DNA of 64,000 nt from JACCTH01 sp050741915 (lineage in GTDB: Bacteria; Actinomycetota; Acidimicrobiia; Spongiisociales; ZC4RG35), in the NCBI GenBank assembly GCA_050741915.1, contig JBOGEX010000126.1, forward strand, positions 21,521 through 85,520, read 5' to 3'. Made by a program: the position numbers and the translations under genes. The notes beneath the pieces were generated by a model. That model worked only from the letters and a program-made list of their open reading frames with translations. It was not told where the DNA came from and did not search any database. This document shows positions 16,370 to 24,309 of this stretch, one piece after another (positions within the stretch are counted from its first letter, which is position 1; every line of letters starts with the position of its first letter).

Positions 16370-17287
16370 CTAAGAGGCCGAGGCGAAGGCGCGTGCGATC
16401 ATGGCCCGAACCACCTCGGGCTGTTCCTTGAGCATGCGATAGGTGATTCGGAGAACACGCCAACCGGCCAGCTGGGCGTGGTTGTCACGCAGGCGGTCTT
16501 CTTCAAATGCCTCCAACGTGGCATGCCACCTCCGTCCGTCGAACTCGATGATGAGTCGAATGGCGGGGTAGGCGAAATCAACTCGACCCTTGCGGCGTGA
16601 GCGCCACGGCAAGGGATACTGCAGCTGCGGCTCCGGGAAGCCCCAATCCCGGAGGAGCCGCAGCCCTTCCATCTCGAGCGCGCTTTCACCCATGAACGCC
16701 TCGCCGGCTCGGGCCTCGAGGACTTTGTGCATCGTCTGCATCCCGGGCTTGCCGCGCCGCGCCAGGTCAGAGACAAGGTTGGCTGCGTCTTCGATCGTCG
16801 TGTCGCCTTTAATGACAAGGTGATCGAGGATCCGACCGATCGTGAGAGGCGATCGCTTAGCAGCGAGGTCGATCGCAGTCCGCACCGGCGTTGTCACCGG
16901 CAGGCCTTCGACTTCGATGACTTGCCCATGGGTCAGGTCGGTGGACTGATGAACGATCACGTCAGGAAAACGGTTGGTGGTACGAATCCGAACGGTCACC
17001 ACCGCAAGTGCCCTCATGACTCCAGGGAGGCCATGTATCTCAGCCGCGGACTCGTGCGAGACGACTGCCCCCAGCGCCGCTGTCGCCGCCAGGAGGCGAC
17101 CACGCAACGTCGGGGAAAATCCCGGGATCATGAACAACCCGGGTTTGACCCGGACCCATCTGATCGAATTGACCCTTCGATTGATGGCGTCCGACGACAT
17201 CCCACACGCGAGGGCCTGCCGACGCGTCACATATCCGGCTTGCGACCCGGCGAGCTGGTGGACGCGGTGTTCGGCCGGGTTGATCAC
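16370..17287 (-). CDS. AbiEi-type antitoxin N-domain / DUF559 (Vsr-like) endonuclease-fold protein
   Basis: A 305-residue protein. The N-terminus (AGSQAGYVTRRQALACGMSS...INRRV...WVRVKPGLFMIPGF) is the winged-helix AbiEi antitoxin-like domain, then SHESAAEIHGLPG and VTTPVRTAIDLA. The C-terminus (KGRVDFAYPAIRLIIEFDGRRWH...FEEDRLRDNHAQLAGWRVLRITY) is DUF559, a PD-(D/E)XK/Vsr-type nuclease fold with D, E-x-D and RxN residues. Such genes are very common and variable in actinobacteria; no AbiEii toxin neighbour is present. The gene occupies a roughly 1-kb insert bounded by 33-bp inverted repeats between two convergent metabolic genes, which suggests a mobile cassette. Confidence 0.8.
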   Translation of the reverse strand: MINPAEHRVHQLAGSQAGYVTRRQALACGMSSDAINRRVNSIRWVRVKPGLFMIPGFSPTLRGRLLAATAALGAVVSHESAAEIHGLPGVMRALAVVTVRIRTTNRFPDVIVHQSTDLTHGQVIEVEGLPVTTPVRTAIDLAAKRSPLTIGRILDHLVIKGDTTIEDAANLVSDLARRGKPGMQTMHKVLEARAGEAFMGESALEMEGLRLLRDWGFPEPQLQYPLPWRSRRKGRVDFAYPAIRLIIEFDGRRWHATLEAFEEDRLRDNHAQLAGWRVLRITYRMLKEQPEVVRAMIARAFASAS

Positions 17288-17340
17288 CCATCGATCATTG
17301 ACGAAATGAGGGTGGGGGTCTAGGGGTTTGTTACTGCGGC

Positions 17341-17374
17341 GCGGAAACCGCGGGCTGCTTTATGCGGTTTCCGC
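17341..17374. repeat. 11-bp perfect hairpin at the right end of the cassette
   Basis: GCGGAAACCGC (17341-17351) pairs perfectly with GCGGTTTCCGC (17364-17374), with a 12-nt loop. It overlaps the right inverted-repeat arm. Confidence 0.7.
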
Positions 17375-17393
17375 AGCGCTGTGCATTAGGTTT
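17361..17393. repeat. 33-bp inverted repeat, right arm of the AbiEi/DUF559 cassette
   Basis: Begins TATGCGGTTTCCGC and ends GCATTAGGTTT. It is the inverted partner of 16318-16350 and stops 3 bp before the stop codon of the aldehyde dehydrogenase. Confidence 0.8.
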
Positions 17394-17396
17394 CGA

Positions 17397-18887
17397 TTAG
17401 CGGTCGTGTTGGGGGAAGCCGAGATCGACGCCGCGGTAGATCGGGTCGGGCCAGCGGGAGATGACGACTTTCTGGCGGGTATAGAAACGGATCCCCTCCG
17501 GGCCGTAGATCGGGCTTGACCCGAAGATCGAGGACTTCCACCCCCCAAACGAATAGAACGCCAAGGGCACCGGGATCGGGACATTGACCCCGACCATTCC
17601 CACCTGGATCTCACTCCCGAACTTGCGGGCCGCCCCCCCGTCATTGGTGAAGACCGCAGTGCCATTGGCATACGGATTGGCGTTGATGAGGTCGATCGCC
17701 TCCTGATAGTGCTCGACCCGCACCATCCCCAGCACTGGGCCGAAGATCTCGTCGTCGTAGATCTTCATCCCCGGTTGCACCCGGTCAAACAACGTCGGGG
17801 CCACGTAGAACCCGCCCTCGAAACCCTCAGGCTGATATCCCCTCCCGTCGACGACCAGGTCGGCACCTTCGGAGACGCCTTGGTCGATGTAACCGATCAC
17901 CTTGTCCCGATGCTCGGGGGTGACAAGCGGTCCCATCTCCGAATCGGGGTCGTGACCGGGCCCGGTGCGGAGCTTGGCAATGCGGGCCGTGATGTGGGGC
18001 AGCAACCGGTCGGCGGCGTCCCCGACCGTGACCACCACCGATATCGCCATGCAGCGCTCACCGGCCGACCCGTAGCCAGCCGAAACCGCGGCATCGGCGG
18101 CGAGTTCCATGTCGGCATCGGGCAGCACGACCATGTGGTTCTTGGCCCCCCCGAGAGCCTGGACCCGTTTTCCGGCTTTGGTTCCGTTCTCGTAGATGTA
18201 TCGAGCGATCGGAGTCGATCCGACAAAGGAGACGGCGGCGATGTCGGGGTGTTCGAGGATGCGGTCGACAGCCACTTTGTCGCCGTGGACGACGTTGAAG
18301 ACCCCGGGGGGCAGCCCGGCCTCACGCAACAACTCGGCGCAGAGCATTGAAGGCGATGGATCCTTCTCCGAGGGCTTGAGAACGAACGAGTTGCCGGCGG
18401 CGATGGCGAGGGGATACATCCACATCGGGACCATCCCCGGAAAATTGAAGGGGGTGATGCCGGCGACGACGCCGAGGGGTTGGCGCATCGTGAAGGTGTC
18501 CACCCCGGTCGACACCTGCTCGGAGAACTCTCCCTTCATCAGGTGGGTGATGTTGCAGGCGAACTCCACCACCTCGAGCCCCCGTTGGACCTCGCCGAGG
18601 GCGTCGGACTCGGTCTTTCCGTGCTCGGAGGTGATGAGCTTGGCGATCTCATGGCGGTTCTCGACTACCAGCTCGCGAAAAGCAAACATCACGTTTTGGC
18701 GGCGCGTAACCGGCGTGTCCCGCCAGGCCGGATAGGCGTCTACTCCTGCCTTGACGGCGGCATCTACCTCTTCGGCACCGGCCAGTGCAACCTCGTCTTG
18801 CACCTCACCCGTGGCGGGGTTGTATACCTTTCCGGTACGTTCGGGCTTACCGGACCATTGCCGGCCGTCGATCCAGTGATTGATCAT
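17397..18887 (-). CDS. mmsA: CoA-acylating methylmalonate-semialdehyde dehydrogenase
   Basis: A 496-residue ALDH. Motifs are GVVAGITPFNFPGMVPMW, FVGSTPIARYIYENG, LGGAKNHMVVLPDAD, and GSAGERCMAIS with the catalytic Cys. Asn in GAKNH replaces the general-base Glu of ordinary ALDHs, the hallmark of CoA-dependent MMSDH/IolA. It converts methylmalonate semialdehyde (or malonate semialdehyde) to propionyl-CoA (or acetyl-CoA), a step in valine, thymine and inositol breakdown. The start is ATG 18887; a much longer open frame to 19715 runs into the divergent protease and is spurious. No inositol genes are nearby. Confidence 0.92.
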   Translation of the reverse strand: MINHWIDGRQWSGKPERTGKVYNPATGEVQDEVALAGAEEVDAAVKAGVDAYPAWRDTPVTRRQNVMFAFRELVVENRHEIAKLITSEHGKTESDALGEVQRGLEVVEFACNITHLMKGEFSEQVSTGVDTFTMRQPLGVVAGITPFNFPGMVPMWMYPLAIAAGNSFVLKPSEKDPSPSMLCAELLREAGLPPGVFNVVHGDKVAVDRILEHPDIAAVSFVGSTPIARYIYENGTKAGKRVQALGGAKNHMVVLPDADMELAADAAVSAGYGSAGERCMAISVVVTVGDAADRLLPHITARIAKLRTGPGHDPDSEMGPLVTPEHRDKVIGYIDQGVSEGADLVVDGRGYQPEGFEGGFYVAPTLFDRVQPGMKIYDDEIFGPVLGMVRVEHYQEAIDLINANPYANGTAVFTNDGGAARKFGSEIQVGMVGVNVPIPVPLAFYSFGGWKSSIFGSSPIYGPEGIRFYTRQKVVISRWPDPIYRGVDLGFPQHDR

Positions 18888-18896
18888 GGGAGAACA

Positions 18897-20468
18897 GTGA
18901 AGCACAATCTGAAGTTGACGTTGCTGGCCGCGGCGTTGGTCGCCTGCCAAAGCGGAGGATCGCCTGCGACCACCCTTTCCACGCTTGCTACCACCACTGC
19001 TGCCGTGAGCACGACCGCCGGGCCGGAAGGACTTGTCACCACCGTCGAGGAGCTGCCGATGGCGACAATCCAGATTGTTTCCACCGGCACATTCATCACC
19101 CCTGACTTCGGCATCTTCGAAGGAGGCGGCAGCGGCTCCGGTTTCATCATCGACCCGTCGGGAGTGGCGGTGACCAATAGTCACGTCGTGAGCGGGGCCG
19201 GTTTGCTCGATGTGCACATCGGGGGCTCGGCAGAGACCGTCAACGCCCAGATCCTCGGCGTGTCCGAGTGCAACGACCTCGCCGTCATCGATCTGGCCGG
19301 CGATGGCTACCGCTATCTCGAGTGGTACGACGGCGACATCTTCGCCGGCCTCGACGTGCGAGCCGCTGGCTATCCCCTGGGCGAACCCGAGTTCGCTCTC
19401 ACTCAGGGAATCATCTCCAAAGCCGACGCCCCCGGTGAGACCGAGTGGGCCTCGATCGATGCAATCTTGGAACATGATGCTCGCATCCGCGGAGGCAACT
19501 CCGGCGGTCCGCTGGTGACCGACGAGATGAAGGTCGTCGGGGTCAATTATGCGGGCCGAGATGACACCGACCAGAACTACGCCATCAGTGTGCGGGAAGC
19601 TGAGCGGGTGGTGGACGCTCTGCGGTCTGGAATCGATGTGGACTCGGTGGGGATCAACGGTTACGCCGTAACAGCCGACGATGGCACCCAGGGCGTATGG
19701 GTGGAAACCGTGCAAGCCGGCTCTTCTGCCGATCGGGCCGGAGTGACGGGCGGAGACATCGTCACCCGTATGGCCGGGGTTTCACTGGCCCTCGAGGGGA
19801 CGATGGAGGAGTTCTGCGACGTCATTCGCACGCAAGGCGAACAGGGCGTTATCGACGTCGAGGTTCTTCGGTACGACACGTCTCAAGTCCTGCGAGGCCA
19901 GTTCAACGGCGATGCCCTCACCGAGGCCTTTTCGTTTGCGGAAGAACTCGACGAGGAGGCGACGGTGGGAACGGACACGAGTGTCTACTCCGAGTACGTC
20001 GTCATCACGGATGACACCGGAGCCATCAGCGTCGAGGTTCCGGTCGAGTGGAGTGACGTCGACGGCCAGCCCTATGAGGACGAGCAGGGTCGCTCCATTG
20101 TAGATGTGAGAGCGGCGAGCGATCTGGCTCTGTTCCACGAAAGCTGGTCAACGCCCGGCATGATCGTCAGCGCCTCGTCGGATTGGGCAACCACCACGAC
20201 CGAGGAAGAACTGCTGGACGAGATCCAGACCAGCTTCGTCGAGATCTGCGAGTACGGCGGTCGCGACGTTTATGAAGATCCGCTCTATGCCGGGTCGTTC
20301 GATACCTTCGTCAACTGCGGGAACGAGGCGGCCACGTACGTGGTGGTAGCCGCCCGACCGGCCGAGGCCAACTTTCTCGTTCGGGTAGCCGTACAGGCCA
20401 ACTCCGATCGCGACTTCGAAGCCCTTGACCGCATCCTGGCCAGCTTCGTCGTCACCGGCGACGTTTAG
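18897..20468 (+). CDS. HtrA/DegP-like trypsin-family serine protease, lipoprotein, with PDZ domain
   Basis: A 523-residue exported protease. The N-terminus KLTLLAAALVACQSGG has a lipobox, then a Thr-rich linker. The chymotrypsin-fold domain shows the triad: TNSHVVSG (His), NDLAVIDL (Asp) and RGGNSGGPLV (Ser). A PDZ domain follows (VETVQAGSSADRAGVTGGDIVTRMAG), then about 190 residues of extra C-terminal domain with two possible disulfide Cys. It probably acts in envelope protein quality control. I chose GTG 18897 (GGGAGAACA upstream) over the long upstream frame. Only 9 bp separate it from the divergent mmsA start. Confidence 0.85.
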   Translation: MKHNLKLTLLAAALVACQSGGSPATTLSTLATTTAAVSTTAGPEGLVTTVEELPMATIQIVSTGTFITPDFGIFEGGGSGSGFIIDPSGVAVTNSHVVSGAGLLDVHIGGSAETVNAQILGVSECNDLAVIDLAGDGYRYLEWYDGDIFAGLDVRAAGYPLGEPEFALTQGIISKADAPGETEWASIDAILEHDARIRGGNSGGPLVTDEMKVVGVNYAGRDDTDQNYAISVREAERVVDALRSGIDVDSVGINGYAVTADDGTQGVWVETVQAGSSADRAGVTGGDIVTRMAGVSLALEGTMEEFCDVIRTQGEQGVIDVEVLRYDTSQVLRGQFNGDALTEAFSFAEELDEEATVGTDTSVYSEYVVITDDTGAISVEVPVEWSDVDGQPYEDEQGRSIVDVRAASDLALFHESWSTPGMIVSASSDWATTTTEEELLDEIQTSFVEICEYGGRDVYEDPLYAGSFDTFVNCGNEAATYVVVAARPAEANFLVRVAVQANSDRDFEALDRILASFVVTGDV

Positions 20469-20600
20469 GTCAGAGCCAGGCCATGGTCCTTTGGCGCCCC
20501 CTGTCGGCGGCAGCGTTGGTGTGATCGATGCCTCGGCCCTGGCAAACCAGAAGCCCGGCCGCGGGCCCCTGTTCCCCCCAGCACCACCCCACCCGTGGCA

Positions 20601-21020
20601 CTAGCGGGCGGCACCCTCCATCGATCCGGTGAGCTTGCTGAGGTCGACGTTGTAGAGGGCGCAGATGATCTCGCGATCGTCCTCGTCGGTCCAGCTCTCT
20701 TCGGTTGGGTAAATGGGAAAAACCTCCAGAGCCGAACTCTGATAGTCGAGCCCAACATAACCTTCGAACTGGGCGACGCACAGATCTTCGGAGATCTCCG
20801 ACATCTGATCTGTCCCCGGATAGGTGTCAGTCTCGGTGTAATCGATCAACGCAAACACCTCGTTGTCATGGGGTTCCGAGCAGTCGACCTCGGGCACTGA
20901 AGAGATTTCACCGTCGGCCTGGTCGTCGAAACAGGTGCCCACGGCAAGGCTGAACACCGACTGCTGACCACAGGCGAACATGATCAACGCCAAGGCGACG
21001 AAGGAGATTGACTTGGGCAT
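20601..21020 (-). CDS. Septum-formation-family small lipoprotein
   Basis: A 139-residue protein with a lipobox (VALALIMFAC at about 8-17) and a single domain: VGTCFDDQ, VPEVDCSEPHDNEVFALIDY and EDLCVAQFEGYVG, matching the Septum_form pattern (paired Cys, PHDNEV motif). It is exported and lipid-anchored. Its ATG overlaps the dihydropyrimidinase stop (TGATG), so it is the last gene of a pyrophosphatase-dihydropyrimidinase-lipoprotein operon. The 132 bp between its stop and the protease stop holds no feature I recognise. The association with septation is by family name only. Confidence 0.7.
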   Translation of the reverse strand: MPKSISFVALALIMFACGQQSVFSLAVGTCFDDQADGEISSVPEVDCSEPHDNEVFALIDYTETDTYPGTDQMSEISEDLCVAQFEGYVGLDYQSSALEVFPIYPTEESWTDEDDREIICALYNVDLSKLTGSMEGAAR

Positions 21021-22429
21021 CAAACGAGGTATTGGTTCAGGTCACGTGCAAGGTACTGCCCGTCGCCCTTCCTGCCGTGGTATTGCTCACCTGAGATGAT
21101 GATCCGGCCCCGGGAAAGAACCGTGTCGACCCCGCCCGACACTTCCAGTCCCTCGTAGCACGAATAATCGGTGCGCATGTGGTGGGTCTCGGCCGAGAGC
21201 CGGTGCCTCCGCTTCGGATCGAAGATGACGATGTCCGCGTCCGAGCCCACTGCAATCGTGCCCTTGCGAGGGAAAAGCCCGAACATTCGAGCCGGGGTGG
21301 TGGCGCAAACCTCGACCCACCGTTCCAGCGCCAATCGCTCCTCGGCCACGGCCCCGTGGTACATCAACTCGACCCGGTGCTCGACCCCGGGGAGGCCGTT
21401 GGGGATCTTGGAGAAGTCTCCCTCGCCCAACCGCTTCTGCCGCCCGAGCTCGGGATGATCCTCGAAGCAGAAGGGGCAATGATCGGTGGACACAATCTGC
21501 AGATCGTTCGTGGCCAGCCCGGACCACAGAGCCTCCTGGTGGCCTTCGGCCCGGTCTCGCAGCGGCGGCGAGCAGACGAACTTGGCGCCTTCGAAGCCGT
21601 TGCCGAGATCGTCGAGGTCCAAGAAGAGATACTGCGGGCAGGTTTCGGCGAAGACGTTGAGCCCTTCGTCGCGAGCGTTGGTGACCTCCGCCAATGCCTC
21701 CAAGGCCGACAGGTGGACGACATAGAGAGGACAACCTGCCAGCTCGGCGAGCTTGATCGCTCGATGGGTGGCCTCGCCCTCGAGGATCGAACGGCGGACG
21801 ATTCCGTGATAGATCGGGTCGGTCTCACCCCGCTCGAGCGCCTGAGCGATGAGCACATCGATTGCTATCCCGTTCTCGGCGTGCATCATGATCGTGGCGC
21901 CGTTTTCGGCTGCCTTCTGCATCGCCCGGAAGATTTCGCCATCGGTGGAGTAGAAGACTCCCGGATAGGCCATGAACATCTTGAACGACGTCACTCCCTC
22001 GCCCATGGCGATATCCATCTCCTTCAATGATTGGTCGGTGACGTCGCCGACGATCAAGTGGAAGCCGTAGTCGATGGCACAGTTCCCTTCGGCCTTCTCC
22101 CGCCAGGCCTCATAACCGTTCATCAGGTTTTGGCCCTTGGTCTGCACCGCGAAGTCGACGATTGTGGTCGTGCCTCCCCAGGCGGCCGCTCTGGTCCCGG
22201 TCTCGAAGTTGTCAGATGCGAAGGTGCCGCCGAAGGGCAACTCCATGTGAGTGTGGACGTCGATACCACCCGGCACGACGTACTTTCCCTGGGCGTCGAT
22301 GATCTCGTCTGCCTCAACTTCGGTCCCCCGGGCCGAAAGACTGGCGACCTTCTCGCCGACAACGAGCACATCGGCCTCCTGCTGACCGGCATGGGTAATG
22401 ACGGTTCCGTTCTTGATCAGGATCGACAT
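21020..22429 (-). CDS. hydA: Dihydropyrimidinase (D-hydantoinase)
   Basis: A 469-residue cyclic amidohydrolase. The binuclear metal site is visible: DVHTHMELPFGG (HxH), SFKMFMAY (carbamylated Lys), MMHAENG and VVHLSAL (His), and STDHCPFCFED (Asp). It hydrolyses 5,6-dihydrouracil or dihydrothymine to N-carbamoyl-beta-amino acids, step two of reductive pyrimidine breakdown. Step three (nitrilase at 50.1 kb), an omega-aminotransferase (47.6 kb) and MMSDH (17.4 kb) are in the same window. The start ATG overlaps the stop of the pyrophosphatase gene (TGATG). Confidence 0.92.
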   Translation of the reverse strand: MSILIKNGTVITHAGQQEADVLVVGEKVASLSARGTEVEADEIIDAQGKYVVPGGIDVHTHMELPFGGTFASDNFETGTRAAAWGGTTTIVDFAVQTKGQNLMNGYEAWREKAEGNCAIDYGFHLIVGDVTDQSLKEMDIAMGEGVTSFKMFMAYPGVFYSTDGEIFRAMQKAAENGATIMMHAENGIAIDVLIAQALERGETDPIYHGIVRRSILEGEATHRAIKLAELAGCPLYVVHLSALEALAEVTNARDEGLNVFAETCPQYLFLDLDDLGNGFEGAKFVCSPPLRDRAEGHQEALWSGLATNDLQIVSTDHCPFCFEDHPELGRQKRLGEGDFSKIPNGLPGVEHRVELMYHGAVAEERLALERWVEVCATTPARMFGLFPRKGTIAVGSDADIVIFDPKRRHRLSAETHHMRTDYSCYEGLEVSGGVDTVLSRGRIIISGEQYHGRKGDGQYLARDLNQYLV

Positions 22430-23031
22430 CAGGTTCCTTTCGGGTAGTGATTTTGGTAATCGCGCTGAGCCGCTTCGATCAGGCGGCCGGCGTGGTCCGC
22501 TCCGTAGCGCTCCTGAATTGTGATGACATCTGGCTGACCGGCGAGTTGCTTGTAGGTCTCGAAATAGTGGGCAAGACGATCGACCAATGCAAGCGGAAGC
22601 TCGGACAGTTCGACAATGTCCCCCCACACCGGATCCCTGTTGAGGACTGCCACCACCTTGTCGTCGGCCTCGCCCTGGTCGAGGATCTGGAGGCCGCCCA
22701 CGGCGCGGGCAGTGAGGAGGATGTCAGCCCGATCGATCGGGCGCTCGGAGATAACGCAGATGTCCAGGGGGTCGCCGTCTCCGCCGCTGGCGCCAGGACA
22801 CATTGCTGCCACCTCCTCGGCACAAAAAGTCTGGGGGATAAAGCCGTACAAAGTCGGGGGAGAGGACGACGTTTGCTGGGGACGGTCCACCTTCAGGTAG
22901 CCGCTGGGTTTATCCACCTCGTACTTGATCACGTCGAAGGGGGTGATCTCGATATAGGCGTTGACCAGCAAGGGGGGATCGGGGCCGACCGGGAGGCCAT
23001 GCCAGGGGTGGGGCCGCCAGGAAGTGAACAT
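22429..23031 (-). CDS. ppa: Inorganic pyrophosphatase (family I)
   Basis: A 200-residue family I pyrophosphatase. VNAYIEITPFDVIKYEVDKPSGYLKVDRP is the substrate-binding start; YGFIPQTFC and GGDGDPLDICVISE carry the D-x-D-P-x-D signature with the metal-binding aspartates; DDKVVAVLNRDP and HYFETYKQLAG complete the domain. It hydrolyses PPi to phosphate. It is translationally coupled to dihydropyrimidinase downstream, an unusual partner. The divergent intergenic space upstream carries three 13-bp tandem repeats. Confidence 0.9.
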   Translation of the reverse strand: MFTSWRPHPWHGLPVGPDPPLLVNAYIEITPFDVIKYEVDKPSGYLKVDRPQQTSSSPPTLYGFIPQTFCAEEVAAMCPGASGGDGDPLDICVISERPIDRADILLTARAVGGLQILDQGEADDKVVAVLNRDPVWGDIVELSELPLALVDRLAHYFETYKQLAGQPDVITIQERYGADHAGRLIEAAQRDYQNHYPKGT

Positions 23032-23043
23032 CAGCCCAAACCT

Positions 23044-23082
23044 AGACGGCGCGCCTAGACAGCACGCCGAGACGGCACGCCT
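23044..23082. repeat. Three 13-bp tandem repeats in a divergent promoter region
   Basis: Copies AGACGGCGCGCCT (23044), AGACAGCACGCCG (23057) and AGACGGCACGCCT (23070) are adjacent without spacers. They lie between the divergent ppa and ABC-importer starts, so could be an operator array; no regulator is adjacent. Confidence 0.7.
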
Positions 23083-23112
23083 GACCGCGGCTTAGTAACT
23101 TGGCCGTCCACA

Positions 23113-24309
23113 GTGTCGAAGGAGGCACACCTGAAACAGAAATTGACCATCCTCCTCGTGTTCGGGCTGTTCGTCGCAGCCTGCGGAGGAACAGCAGCAA
23201 CGACCACCGCCGCCGACAGCCCCGCCACCACCGCCGGGGGACCGGCGACGACCGCCGGAGGAGGAACCGAAACCACCGGTGCCGCCGCCGGGGGCATGGA
23301 GGAACTGATTGCCGCCGCCCAGGCGGAGGGAACGCTGACCACCATCGCCCTTCCTCACGACTGGTGCAACTACGGCGAGGTCATCTCGACCTTTGCCGAC
23401 AAGTACGGCATCGCCGTGAACGAGCTCGCTCCCGACGCCGGTTCGGCCGACGAGCTGGAGGCGGTGCGAGCCAATCAGGGCAGCACCGGTCCGCAGGCCC
23501 CGGATGTGCTCGACATCGGTCTCGCCTTCGGTCCGGACGCCAAGGACGAGGGCCTGCTCCAGGCGTACCAGGTGGAGACTTGGGATTCGATTCCCGGCGA
23601 TGCCAAGGACGCCGAGGGCTACTGGTACGGCGACTACTACGGCGTTCTCGCCTTCGAGGTCAATGCCGATGTGATCGACAACGTCCCCCAGACGTGGGCC
23701 GACCTGCTCAAGCCCGAGTACCAGGGCGCCATCGCCCTGGCGGGAGATCCGAGAGTCTCAGCCCAAGCGATCTCGGCGGTGTTTGCCGCCGGCCTCGCCA
23801 GCGGAGGCTCACTCGACGACGCCCAGCCCGGTCTCGACTTCTTTGCTCAACTGGCAGAGGCAGGCAACCTGGTGCCCGTGATCGCCGAGTCAGGAACGGT
23901 TGCTTCCGGTGAGACCCCGATCACCATTCGCTGGACCTACAACGCCCTGGCCAATCGCGACGCCAACGCCGACATCGCCAACATCGAGGTGGTGGTACCG
24001 GCCGACAGCGGTCGCTACGCCGGGGTCTATGTGCAGGGGATCAGCGCCTATGCCCCCCATCCCAATGCCGCCAAGCTTTGGATGGAGTTCCTGTACTCGG
24101 ATGAAGGCCAGAACATCTGGCTCAAGGGCTACTGCCATCCCATTCGCTACCAGGATCTGGTGGCTCGCGACGCGGTGCCGCAGGAGCAGCTCGACCAGCT
24201 ACCCGACGTGGAAGGTGCGGTGTTTCCGACGCTCGACCAGATCGGCGCCGCTAGCGAGTTAATCACCACCAACTGGGACTCGGAGGTTGGCGTCAATGTC
24301 GGGGGTTGA
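23113..24309 (+). CDS. ABC transporter extracellular solute-binding lipoprotein (FbpA/PotD-like)
   Basis: A periplasmic-binding-fold type II protein with lipobox (LLVFGLFVAAC), a Thr/Ala/Gly linker, then EGTLTTIALPHDWCNYGEVISTFADKYG and AYAPHPNAAKLWMEFLYSDEGQNIWLKGY, typical of Fe3+/polyamine/phosphonate-type binding proteins. The GTG at 23113 is kept as outer boundary, but a perfect AAGGAGG (23119-23125) stands 5 nt before CTG 23131, giving LKQKLTILLVFG. I think CTG is the real start. It is followed directly by two permeases and an ATPase. Substrate unknown. Confidence 0.85.
   Translation: MSKEAHLKQKLTILLVFGLFVAACGGTAATTTAADSPATTAGGPATTAGGGTETTGAAAGGMEELIAAAQAEGTLTTIALPHDWCNYGEVISTFADKYGIAVNELAPDAGSADELEAVRANQGSTGPQAPDVLDIGLAFGPDAKDEGLLQAYQVETWDSIPGDAKDAEGYWYGDYYGVLAFEVNADVIDNVPQTWADLLKPEYQGAIALAGDPRVSAQAISAVFAAGLASGGSLDDAQPGLDFFAQLAEAGNLVPVIAESGTVASGETPITIRWTYNALANRDANADIANIEVVVPADSGRYAGVYVQGISAYAPHPNAAKLWMEFLYSDEGQNIWLKGYCHPIRYQDLVARDAVPQEQLDQLPDVEGAVFPTLDQIGAASELITTNWDSEVGVNVGG
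23119..23125 (+). promoter_or_regulatory. Strong Shine-Dalgarno (AAGGAGG) pointing to a CTG start
   Basis: AAGGAGG followed by CACAC and CTG at 23131. The nearest ATG/GTG/TTG choices are either upstream of the site (GTG 23113) or too far (TTG 23143, 17 nt away). Confidence 0.6.

Noticed and set aside
16370..17287. Complete type IV toxin-antitoxin (AbiE) system
   Set aside because: Only the antitoxin-like N-domain fused to DUF559 is present; no AbiEii nucleotidyltransferase toxin is adjacent.
18888..19715. N-terminal extension of the aldehyde dehydrogenase frame
   Set aside because: It lies wholly antisense to the HtrA-like protease; the ALDH family start is at 18887.
20469..20600. Possible small gene antisense in the 132-bp gap
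   Set aside because: No ribosome site or recognisable protein; it is a shadow frame of flanking genes.
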